This document shows, piece by piece, positions 18,372 to 26,434 of a stretch of DNA of 64,000 nt (its first letter is position 1; each line of letters opens with the position of its first letter). The stretch is from positions 106,206 through 170,205 of the forward strand of contig NZ_VTOL01000005.1 in assembly GCF_009801115.1 (NCBI RefSeq), written 5' to 3'. The position numbers and the translations under genes were made by a program. Below the pieces are notes generated by a model that worked only from the letters and a program-made list of their open reading frames with translations, was not told the origin of the DNA and made no database searches. This DNA comes from Dyadobacter sp. 3J3. Its GTDB lineage: Bacteria; Bacteroidota; Bacteroidia; Cytophagales; Spirosomataceae.

Positions 18372-18962
18372 ATGGGTCGAATTTTATCATTTTTCAATCA
18401 GGAGGCACAGCTCGTTAAAGCCCTGAGGCATGGGGATGCCAAGGCGCAGAGACAGGTGTACGAAAAATATGGTCCGCGCATGTTGGGCGTATGCTTCCGG
18501 TATGTAGGTGATGAAATGACTGCTGAGGATGTGATGGTTGAGGGATTTCTAAAAGTGTTTGGTAAAATTGACCAATTCAACAGCGAAGGAAGTTTTGAGG
18601 GGTGGATGAGGAGGATTATGGTGAATGAAGCGTTGGGTTTACTGAGAAAGAAAAGAAAAATGCCGGAGGATATTTTGTCAGATGAAGCTGCCAATATTCC
18701 TGATTACAATTATGCAGATCAGTATCTTGATACACAGGAATTACTGGATCTTATCGAGCAGTTGCCGGTTGGTTATCGGACGGTTTTCAATTTATATGCT
18801 ATTGAGGGTTATGCGCACATTGAAATAGCAGAGGCATTAGGAATAACAGAAAGTACATCAAAATCCCAGCTTCACAGAGCGCGAGCAATGTTGCAGAAGA
18901 TGGTTGGAGCATGGGAAAATGATTCTAAAAAAAAACTAAATTATGAAAAAACATCCAGTTGA
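18372..18962 (+). CDS. ECF-type RNA polymerase sigma factor
   Basis: A 196-residue sigma-70 family protein. Region 2 spans roughly residues 20-90 (DVMVEGFLKVFGKIDQF, then FEGWMRRIMVNEAL for promoter melting). Region 4 spans about 130-180 (LPVGYRTVFNLYAIEGYAHIEIAEALGITESTSKSQLHRAR, shown here as the usual helix-turn-helix region). No sigma 1.1 or 3 region is present. The last 20 bp overlap the next gene, whose product has one membrane span and could be its partner. Target promoters are unknown. Confidence 0.92.
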   Translation: MGRILSFFNQEAQLVKALRHGDAKAQRQVYEKYGPRMLGVCFRYVGDEMTAEDVMVEGFLKVFGKIDQFNSEGSFEGWMRRIMVNEALGLLRKKRKMPEDILSDEAANIPDYNYADQYLDTQELLDLIEQLPVGYRTVFNLYAIEGYAHIEIAEALGITESTSKSQLHRARAMLQKMVGAWENDSKKKLNYEKTSS

Positions 18963-19764
18963 TGATCTCTTTAAAAAGAGACTTGCTTCGATCGAAAAAA
19001 AGCCTTCGGAGCTAGCGTGGGAACGGATACAGCAAGGACAAAAAAATAAATCGCGCCGTATTGCGGCCTGGGTTTGGTATGCAGCCGCGAGTGTGAGCCT
19101 TGCCTTGATTTCCGGATATGTTGTTTGGCAAAATCAAACGGATACTTCGGGTAAGTTGACGAATCAGACTGAAATGGCGAAAGTGGAGAGAAATATTCCT
19201 AAAACCATATTGTCGAAAACTCCTCATTTATATGAAAATACTGCTCCAACAGAGGTGAAACCAGAGGTATTATCAAATCCTTCTTCTGTTGAAATCGCAC
19301 AAAATTCAGAATCGCCGAAGGATAAGAAAATTCGTGACGTAGCGAAGCAGGATTCTTACCGGGAAACAAATGCGTTAATGGAAAAAAATATTAAAGAGGA
19401 TATCATTCAAGTTGCGATAATTCCATCTGCTAAACCGGAAGAGGTCAATACAAACAAAGTCGATTTACAACAGACAATTTCTGCTGAAAAGGTTAATGCC
19501 AAACCTGTCGATCTAGCACGTGTGGAAGACAAAAAAGCTGACAGGACTATTGTAGTCGAAATTGAAGAACCTAAAAACGAATTTAAAGATAAGAAACCAT
19601 CCCGTTTGGCCAGAGTTTTCCGCCAGCTGAAAAATGTTCGTGAAGCTGAACCGGTGGATTGGGAAGATGTTGGTTTTAATCCAAAAAATATTCTTGCAAG
19701 AGTAGATGACCGACCTAACGCTAACGATGAAAAAGTATCAGGTAAACGTGAAAGAAAAAATTAA
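18943..19764 (+). CDS. Single-pass membrane protein, candidate anti-sigma factor
   Basis: A 273-residue protein with a 40-residue basic cytoplasmic N-terminus (DDLFKKRLASIEKKPSELAWERI), one transmembrane helix at about residues 43-61 (VWYAAASVSLALISGYVVW) and a long, charged, low-complexity periplasmic part rich in K, E, V and P. I see no zinc-binding HxxxCxxC anti-sigma motif. Overlap with the sigma factor gene and its topology make it a candidate regulator of that sigma factor; this is inference. The next gene starts 17 bp downstream, so the three form an operon. Confidence 0.7.
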   Translation: MKKHPVDDLFKKRLASIEKKPSELAWERIQQGQKNKSRRIAAWVWYAAASVSLALISGYVVWQNQTDTSGKLTNQTEMAKVERNIPKTILSKTPHLYENTAPTEVKPEVLSNPSSVEIAQNSESPKDKKIRDVAKQDSYRETNALMEKNIKEDIIQVAIIPSAKPEEVNTNKVDLQQTISAEKVNAKPVDLARVEDKKADRTIVVEIEEPKNEFKDKKPSRLARVFRQLKNVREAEPVDWEDVGFNPKNILARVDDRPNANDEKVSGKRERKN

Positions 19765-19781
19765 CGGTAACGCTATTAGCC

Positions 19782-20900
19782 ATGAAAATTAATATTATTG
19801 CAGTATTTGTAATACTACTGTCGCTCACGCAGGTATGGGCGGGAAACGATGTAAAACCATCCTTAAATAAAGGGACGTTAAATGATTCGATTATTGTACG
19901 TTTTGGTAATAAAACCAGGATGGTGATCTACGGGGAAAATAAAAGGGAATTGGAGAAAATCCTGAAATATGATCTTAACACACTTTTGAAAGATTTGAAA
20001 GTTAGGCTTGATAGCTCGCAGCAAGACACAACGCTCATTGTGGAGGAATTCAGCGGCAATGATTATCTGAAAAATAAGCCGGATTTAGCTGATGATAAAA
20101 ACTATGTACGCATTGGCGGAAGAGGGTTGCGGATAAAAAATGGCAATAAAAGTGTAAGTATTGAGCAGGGAACGGTTACTGCCACCGATGAGGATGAAAA
20201 TGGGAGCTTTGAGAAAATAGGAAGAGCTGCAAAGATGTATGTACCATCCTGGGGTTCCAGTCCGAGAAAGGGATTCAATGTAAGCCTCGGACTAAATACT
20301 TACGGCAGTAACACACCGATGATTACTAGTGCCACTCCGTCAGGTGAAAATGCAATGCCGGATTTAAAACCTTGGGGTTCAAGATATGTAAGTCTGGGCT
20401 ACGTGGCATCTACCACAGTGGCGACAGGACAAAAAGCGAGACTGCATCTGGATTTTGGAATTGATTTTTCATGGTATAATCTGATGTTCCAGGATAATAT
20501 GAAAATTGTAAAATCAACTGATATGGCTTATTTTGAAAGGGCGACGGACGATAATAATAATCCGGTGAATCTGAAAAAAAGCAAGCTGACAGTTCCCTAC
20601 GTGAATCTTAGCTTCATGCCCACGCTGAGTTTCCGTAAGTCTTTTATCTCCCATGTGAGTGCTGGTGCCTATGGAGGATATCGGCTGGGAAGCTATTCCA
20701 AGACAATCCAGGAAGGAAGTAAGGATAAGAAATTTAACCGTACCAACTTTTTTATCAATGATTTTAGATACGGTCTCGGCTTTGAATTGGGTCTCCGCAG
20801 ATTTCCGGACCTATTTGTAAATTATGATTTGAACAACCTTTACGAGACAAATCGTGGCCCGGCGGTAAAAATGTTAAGTTTTGGAATAAAATTATTTTAA
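19782..20900 (+). CDS. Outer-membrane beta-barrel-like protein
   Basis: A 372-residue protein with a cleavable signal peptide (cleavage near VWAG). The first ~150 residues are soluble and charged; the rest alternates polar and hydrophobic residues in strand-like runs (YVSLGYVAST, RLHLDFGIDFSWYNLMF, PYVNLSFMPTLSF) and ends in MLSFGIKLF, an aromatic-ending barrel C-terminus. It probably sits in the outer membrane. It ends the sigma-factor operon at a strong terminator. No specific function can be assigned. Confidence 0.72.
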   Translation: MKINIIAVFVILLSLTQVWAGNDVKPSLNKGTLNDSIIVRFGNKTRMVIYGENKRELEKILKYDLNTLLKDLKVRLDSSQQDTTLIVEEFSGNDYLKNKPDLADDKNYVRIGGRGLRIKNGNKSVSIEQGTVTATDEDENGSFEKIGRAAKMYVPSWGSSPRKGFNVSLGLNTYGSNTPMITSATPSGENAMPDLKPWGSRYVSLGYVASTTVATGQKARLHLDFGIDFSWYNLMFQDNMKIVKSTDMAYFERATDDNNNPVNLKKSKLTVPYVNLSFMPTLSFRKSFISHVSAGAYGGYRLGSYSKTIQEGSKDKKFNRTNFFINDFRYGLGFELGLRRFPDLFVNYDLNNLYETNRGPAVKMLSFGIKLF

Positions 20901-20914
20901 TACTAACCTCTTGA

Positions 20915-20960
20915 TTTAGTGCCTGCTAGAATTGTCTTTCTGGCAGGCACTAAATTTTTT
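20915..20960 (+). terminator. Strong terminator after the sigma factor operon
   Basis: A 12-bp perfect stem (TTTAGTGCCTGC with GCAGGCACTAAA) followed by six Ts closes the operon ending at 20900. Confidence 0.9.
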
Positions 20961-20981
20961 GAAAATATTTTTCCAAATAAG

Positions 20982-21012
20982 TTGCAGGATATTAAAAAAG
21001 GTCATAATTTTG
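20982..21012 (+). promoter_or_regulatory. Bacteroidota-type promoter for the tRNA-tuf operon
   Basis: A TTG at 20982-20984 and TAATTTTG at 21005-21012 are separated by 20 bp, which matches the -33/-7 (TTG / TAnnTTTG) consensus of the Bacteroidota housekeeping sigma factor. It lies ~50 bp upstream of tRNA-Tyr. Confidence 0.75.
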
Positions 21013-21064
21013 CAGCTCCAAAAGTGAGACAAGAGGTTCTCACGGTTGTATTGAAATGTTGAAG

Positions 21065-21147
21065 GGGGGTGTACCAGAGTGGCCAAATGGGGCAGACTGT
21101 AAATCTGCTGGTGTACGCCTACGGTGGTTCGAATCCATCCGCCCCCA
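21065..21147 (+). tRNA. tRNA-Tyr (GTA)
   Basis: Acceptor arms GGGGGTG and CGCCCCC pair with one wobble. The anticodon stem GCAGA/TCTGC encloses loop CTGTAAA, giving anticodon GTA. It has the long variable arm of a class II tRNA and a T-loop TTCGAAT. It is first in the Tyr-Gly-Thr-tuf order known from other bacteria. Confidence 0.95.
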
Positions 21148-21205
21148 CAGTTTAAGCCAGAGTTTTCTTTATGTTTACCAGTATGAAGAAAGGTTTATAA
21201 CAATT

Positions 21206-21278
21206 GCGAAAGTAGCTCAGCTGGTAGAGCGATAGCCTTCCAAGCTATAGGTCGCGAGTTCGAACCTCGTCTTTCGCT
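21206..21278 (+). tRNA. tRNA-Gly (TCC)
   Basis: Acceptor arms GCGAAAG/CTTTCGC are perfect. Anticodon stem ATAGC/GCTAT holds loop CTTCCAA with anticodon TCC. The T-arm GCGAG-TTCGAAC-CTCGT is standard. Confidence 0.95.
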
Positions 21279-21295
21279 CATTTTTAAGACACGTC

Positions 21296-21346
21296 AAGCG
21301 ACCAGCGAAAACATTCATTTTGAAGCCCTTTCGCTGGTCGCTTTTG
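21296..21346 (+). terminator. Hairpin with T-run between tRNA-Gly and tRNA-Thr
   Basis: A perfect 15-bp stem (AAGCGACCAGCGAAA with TTTCGCTGGTCGCTT) encloses an 18-nt loop and runs into TTTT. It may end transcription of the first two tRNAs or act as a processing structure, since tRNA-Thr and tuf follow with no clear promoter of their own. Confidence 0.65.
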
Positions 21347-21419
21347 GCTGTTGTTTAAATTGGGATTAATTTCTCACGCGAATGTGCTAAACGTAGCATT
21401 TCGAAAATGTTGAAATTTT

Positions 21420-21491
<72 letters not shown>

Positions 21492-21670
21492 CGGAGGAAT
21501 GTTTTTACATTCTCATCTTTAATCTGGTAAAAAAAAGATTAAAAGAAAGATTTTGATCCTTGCAATTAGTGTATTGGTTTTGAAGGGCTTGGTAAATGTA
21601 AGCTAAACGGGATCAATCAATAGTGTTTAATAAATTCGTAATAACTTCAAATTTTAAGCGTACTTAGGAC

Positions 21671-22858
<1,188 letters not shown>

Positions 22859-22876
22859 TTTGAGATAAAAAGTTTA

Positions 22877-22913
22877 AAACAAGTGCATTTCTTTTGAAAT
22901 GCACTTGTTTTTT
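22877..22913 (+). terminator. Terminator of tuf
   Basis: A perfect 15-bp stem (AAACAAGTGCATTTC / GAAATGCACTTGTTT) with a TTTT loop ends in a run of Ts. Its right arm overlaps the -33 element of the tRNA-Trp promoter. Confidence 0.92.
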
Positions 22914-22936
22914 ATAATAGAAGTTTTGTATCTTTG
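22905..22936 (+). promoter_or_regulatory. Promoter for tRNA-Trp/secE/nusG operon
   Basis: TTG at 22905-22907 and TATCTTTG at 22929-22936, 21 bp apart, match the Bacteroidota -33/-7 consensus. Transcription would start about 20 bp before tRNA-Trp. Confidence 0.7.
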
Positions 22937-22964
22937 CAGCCCGAAAGATTGGGAAGCACGAAAT

Positions 22965-23035
22965 ACGGGTGTAGTTCAAGGGTAGAATAGCGGTCTCCAA
23001 AACCGTTGATGGGAGTTCGAATCTCTCCACCCGTG
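22965..23035 (+). tRNA. tRNA-Trp (CCA)
   Basis: Acceptor arms ACGGGTG/CACCCGT are perfect. Anticodon stem GCGGT/ACCGT (one G-T pair) holds loop CTCCAAA with anticodon CCA. The gene is 18 bp upstream of secE. Confidence 0.95.
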
Positions 23036-23053
23036 CATAAGCAAAAAGCAAAA

Positions 23054-23245
23054 ATGGATAAATTTACTTCGTTTCTAAAAGCGTCTTGGGAAGAAATGAC
23101 CGAGCATGTTACGTGGCCTCCCTTTAACGAGCTTCAGGCGAACACAACATTGGTGCTTGTTGGATCACTTATTTTTGCCTTCGTGGTAGGAATAATGGAT
23201 TTTGTTTTTGAAAACGCGCTCAGACTGTTTTATCAGTCTTTCTAA
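23054..23245 (+). CDS. secE: Preprotein translocase subunit SecE
   Basis: A 63-residue single-span SecE of the short bacterial form. The cytoplasmic amphipathic helix SFLKASWEEMTEHVTWPPF contains the conserved W-P-x motif, followed by one transmembrane helix (TTLVLVGSLIFAFVVGIMDF). It stabilises SecY in the protein-export channel. The ATG at 23054 is chosen; the open frame upstream runs through tRNA-Trp. nusG follows 31 bp later, the standard arrangement. Confidence 0.95.
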   Translation: MDKFTSFLKASWEEMTEHVTWPPFNELQANTTLVLVGSLIFAFVVGIMDFVFENALRLFYQSF

Positions 23246-23276
23246 GGTTATTTTTTAGCGACACCCCCTGAATGGT

Positions 23277-23831
23277 ATGAGTGGATTAAATTGGTTTGTA
23301 TTACGTGCTGTATCAGGACAAGAGAAAAAAATCAAGTCCTATATCGAGAATGAAATAACACGGCAGAAACTCACAGAATTCGTTCCGCAGATTCTTATAC
23401 CTTCTGAGAAGATATATGAAATGCGTAATGGAAAAAAGAGAGTTCGGGAGAAGAACTTTTTCCCGGGGTACATTATCATATCAGCTGATTTATCAAAAGG
23501 TGAGGTTTTGCACATTATTACCAGTATTCCGGGAGTAATCGGATTTCTGGGAAATGCTCAGGGAAATTCCAAGGTACCTGTGCCTTTGCGTCAGGCAGAG
23601 ATTAACAGGATTTTAGGAAGAGTAGACGAAGCCGAACACCACGAAGAAGCACCAAACATGTCTTTCATGAAGGGTGAAACAGTAAAAGTGGTTGATGGTC
23701 CTTTCAGTGGATTCATCGGTTTGGTGGAAGAAGTATTTGATGAGAAGAAAAAACTCAATGTAGTTGTAAAAATATTCGGGCGTAATACACCCGTTGAATT
23801 AAGTTACGCACAAGTAGAAAAGGATAATTGA
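23277..23831 (+). CDS. nusG: Transcription termination/antitermination factor NusG
   Basis: A 184-residue protein with the NGN domain (WFVLRAVSGQEKKIKSYIE at the start, KNFFPGYIIISADL in the middle) and a C-terminal KOW domain (FMKGETVKVVDGPFSGFIGLVEEV). It binds RNA polymerase and links it to the ribosome or Rho. It sits between secE and rplK as usual. The start ATG at 23277 overlaps a short ATG-GTA-TGA just upstream. Confidence 0.97.
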   Translation: MSGLNWFVLRAVSGQEKKIKSYIENEITRQKLTEFVPQILIPSEKIYEMRNGKKRVREKNFFPGYIIISADLSKGEVLHIITSIPGVIGFLGNAQGNSKVPVPLRQAEINRILGRVDEAEHHEEAPNMSFMKGETVKVVDGPFSGFIGLVEEVFDEKKKLNVVVKIFGRNTPVELSYAQVEKDN

Positions 23832-23910
23832 TCAAGAGAACGGGCAGGGTAAGCTTCCACTTGCATGTAAGCCGTTTAATTAATCAGTGAACCGAACAAA
23901 TTCCAAAACA

Positions 23911-24360
23911 ATGGCAAAAGAAATAGGTGGATACGTCAAACTACAGGTAAAAGGTGGCTCAGCCAATCCTTCACCTCCAATCGGTCCTGCATTAGGATCG
24001 AAAGGTTTGAATATCATGGAGTTTTGTAAGCAATTCAATGGCCGTACTCAGGATAAACCTGGTGTGGTATTGCCGGTAGTTATTACGTACTACAAGGATA
24101 AGTCTTTTGACTTCGTCATTAAGACTCCCCCGGCCGCAAATCTTCTTCTGGAAGCATCAAAAGTAAAAGTTGGTTCGGCTCAGCCAAACCGTCTAAAAGT
24201 TGGTTCAGTTACTTGGGATCAGGTTCGTACGATCGCTGAGACTAAAATGCCTGATTTAAACTGCTTTACAATTGATTCGGCTATGAAAATGATAGCGGGA
24301 ACGGCTCGTAGTATGGGTATTACCGTAGCTGGCAAAGCCCCGTGGGAAGAAAACAATTAA
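23911..24360 (+). CDS. rplK: 50S ribosomal protein L11
   Basis: A 149-residue protein with the proline-rich [24 protein letters not shown] region and the C-terminal rRNA-binding domain ending [15 protein letters not shown]. It forms the GTPase-associated stalk base. The ATG at 23911 is preferred to a GTG eight codons upstream, as [16 protein letters not shown] is the usual start. Confidence 0.97.
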   Translation: MAKEIGGYVKLQVKGGSANPSPPIGPALGSKGLNIMEFCKQFNGRTQDKPGVVLPVVITYYKDKSFDFVIKTPPAANLLLEASKVKVGSAQPNRLKVGSVTWDQVRTIAETKMPDLNCFTIDSAMKMIAGTARSMGITVAGKAPWEENN

Positions 24361-24393
24361 GCGTAGTTTAATTACGCTAAAGAAACAAAGAAC

Positions 24394-25092
24394 ATGGGAA
24401 AACTGACCAAAAAGCAAAAAGAGGCTCTTTCGAAATACGACGCAACTCAGGCTTATACGCTTGAACAAGCTGCGGATGTCCTTAAGACGATTTCTTATAC
24501 TAAATTTGATTCTTCTGTAGATATTGACGTTCGTTTGGGCGTTGATCCTCGTAAAGCTGATCAAATGGTACGTGGCGTGGTAACATTGCCACACGGAACC
24601 GGAAAGGATGTTCGTGTATTGGTTTTGTGTACTCCTGACAAGGAAGCAGAAGCGAAAGAAGCGGGAGCAGATTACGTTGGTCTTGACGAGTATATCACAA
24701 AGATAGAACAAGGCTGGACTGACATCGACGTAATAATCACAATGCCTAGTGTAATGGCAAAAGTGGGTAAGTTAGGTAAAGTATTGGGGCCTCGTGGTCT
24801 TATGCCAAACCCTAAATCAGGTACAGTTACACCAGATGTAGCTAAAGCTGTGAAAGAAGTTAAAGCAGGTAAGATTGATTTCAAGGTTGACAAATCGGGA
24901 ATTATTCATGCCAGCGTAGGAAAGGTTTCTTTTGGACCAGACCAACTTGCACAGAACGCGACTGAGGTTATTAACACCTTGATCCGCCTTAAGCCTTCAT
25001 CGGCAAAAGGTACTTACGTAAAAAGCATTCACTTATCCTCTACGATGAGCCCGGGTGTGACTATTGACAAAAACACGATTCCAGGATTATAA
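24394..25092 (+). CDS. rplA: 50S ribosomal protein L1
   Basis: A 232-residue L1 with the typical [18 protein letters not shown] motif (about residues 130-147) and the C-terminal [17 protein letters not shown]. It forms the L1 stalk. A small inverted repeat (AGCGTA...TACGCT, 24360-24378) lies between rplK and rplA and may be part of L1 feedback regulation. rplJ starts 1 nt after its stop. Confidence 0.97.
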   Translation: MGKLTKKQKEALSKYDATQAYTLEQAADVLKTISYTKFDSSVDIDVRLGVDPRKADQMVRGVVTLPHGTGKDVRVLVLCTPDKEAEAKEAGADYVGLDEYITKIEQGWTDIDVIITMPSVMAKVGKLGKVLGPRGLMPNPKSGTVTPDVAKAVKEVKAGKIDFKVDKSGIIHASVGKVSFGPDQLAQNATEVINTLIRLKPSSAKGTYVKSIHLSSTMSPGVTIDKNTIPGL

Positions 25093-25093
25093 T

Positions 25094-25624
25094 ATGACAC
25101 GGGAAGAGAAAGCAGTAATTATTGACGAGCTAAGTCAGAAATTCTCGAACACGCCATACTTTTATATTACCAGTGCTGCGGGAATGTCCGTAAGTGAGGT
25201 TAACATTCTTAGAGGCCTTTGCTTCGAGCGTGGTATTGAGTATCGTGTGGTAAAGAATACACTGATTAAGAAAGCATTAGAAACACTAGATACGGATTAT
25301 TCTTCTTTCGATACTGTATTGAAAGGATTTTCCGGAGTAATGTTTCACCCGGAGTCAGGTAAAGTTCCTGCACAATTGATAAAAGAATTCAAGAAAAAAG
25401 GAGGTAGCGACAAGCTTAAATTTAAAGGAGCTTCTGTTGATTCATCTGTTTTTGTTGGTGAAAGCCAGCTTGACGTTCTGATCGCTCTTAAATCCAAACA
25501 AGAAATGGTTGGAGAGATTATCGGATTGTTGCAATCACCTGCCAAAAACGTTATTGGCGCTCTTCAAAGCGGCGGAAACAAATTGGCTGGTATTCTTAAG
25601 ACTTTATCTGAGAAAGAAGACTAA
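25094..25624 (+). CDS. rplJ: 50S ribosomal protein L10
   Basis: A 176-residue protein of the L10 family, which anchors L7/L12 dimers at the ribosomal stalk (MTREEKAVIIDEL start; FYITSAAGMSVSEVNILR; VVKNTLIKKAL). The ATG at 25094 leaves a single base after the rplA stop, indicating coupled translation; the open frame extends upstream into rplA without a better start. The C-terminal helix binds L12. Confidence 0.96.
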   Translation: MTREEKAVIIDELSQKFSNTPYFYITSAAGMSVSEVNILRGLCFERGIEYRVVKNTLIKKALETLDTDYSSFDTVLKGFSGVMFHPESGKVPAQLIKEFKKKGGSDKLKFKGASVDSSVFVGESQLDVLIALKSKQEMVGEIIGLLQSPAKNVIGALQSGGNKLAGILKTLSEKED

Positions 25625-25643
25625 TTTTTTGAATATCTGCCCG

Positions 25644-25680
25644 TTTGAGCTCCTCGGGTCGGATTAATAGTGAGCTCAAA
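25644..25680 (+). promoter_or_regulatory. Hairpin between rplJ and rplL without T-run
   Basis: Perfect 9-bp arms TTTGAGCTC and GAGCTCAAA are separated by 19 nt, 19 bp after the rplJ stop. There is no T-run, so it is not a simple terminator. It may be an RNase site or stability element that lets L12 be made in excess of L10. Confidence 0.5.
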
Positions 25681-25719
25681 AATTCATCTATTTGTATAAT
25701 CACAAAATCAAAAATAAAA

Positions 25720-26100
25720 ATGGCAGATTTGAAAGCTTTCGCGGAACAGCTTGTTAACCTTACGGTTAAAGAAGTGAACGAATTGGCTACAATTCTTAAA
25801 GACGAATATGGAATCGAACCAGCTGCTGCAGGTGCAGTTATGGTTGCAGGTCCAGCTGGTGGCGGTGACGCTCCGGTAGTTGAAGAGAAAACGTCTTTTG
25901 ATGTAATTTTGAAAGCAGCAGGTGCTAGTAAACTAGCTGTTGTGAAATTGGTTAAAGACCTTACAGGTCTTGGACTTAAAGAAGCAAAAGAACTTGTTGA
26001 CGGTGCACCGAAACCAGTTAAAGAAGGAGTTGCTAAGGACGAAGCAGAAGCTTTGAAAAAACAACTTGAAGAAGCTGGTGCTGAAGTTGAAGTGAAGTAA
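25720..26100 (+). CDS. rplL: 50S ribosomal protein L7/L12
   Basis: A 126-residue L12 with N-terminal dimerisation domain ([25 protein letters not shown]), an alanine-rich hinge (residues ~35-55) and the C-terminal factor-binding domain ([27 protein letters not shown] split across [18 protein letters not shown]). It recruits translation GTPases. The ATG at 25720 gives the standard start. A terminator follows 38 bp downstream. Confidence 0.97.
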   Translation: MADLKAFAEQLVNLTVKEVNELATILKDEYGIEPAAAGAVMVAGPAGGGDAPVVEEKTSFDVILKAAGASKLAVVKLVKDLTGLGLKEAKELVDGAPKPVKEGVAKDEAEALKKQLEEAGAEVEVK

Positions 26101-26137
26101 TTTGCTTTATACCAATCATCAATAAAATCTTGGGAAC

Positions 26138-26166
26138 AAGACCTGACTTTCGTCAGGTCTTTTCCT
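26138..26166 (+). terminator. Terminator or attenuator after rplL
   Basis: A perfect 10-bp stem (AAGACCTGAC / GTCAGGTCTT) with TTTC loop is followed by TTTCC. It lies between rplL and rpoB where many bacteria carry a partial terminator that lowers rpoBC expression. Confidence 0.8.
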
Positions 26167-26434
26167 ATTTTGCATGTAAACCAAACAAATTTTACTTCTT
26201 TTCGTTTGGTATATATGGCCGAAAGTAAATTTTCATTTTCGGTAATCTAATTCTCCTTCCGGATAATTGGTCTGAAACACTTCTTTACTCGTAGAAAAGA
26301 AGAAAAGGGATCGTTATCTAAATTTCTCTACGAGGCAAACGATTAAGGTTTTAAACTAATTAGTACGATTGCGTGTTGTAAAGTGTTACATCGTCGCTTT
26401 GTTTTCGTTCTACTAACCCAAATCAGACATAGCC
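26167..26434 (+). other. Long leader region upstream of rpoB
   Basis: A gene-free stretch of about 270 bp. It holds a weak inverted repeat (CCGAAA 26219-26224 with TTTCGG 26237-26242) and T-rich stretches. I could not identify a confident -33/-7 promoter. It may contain an rpoBC promoter or a leader with autoregulatory structure. Confidence 0.5.
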
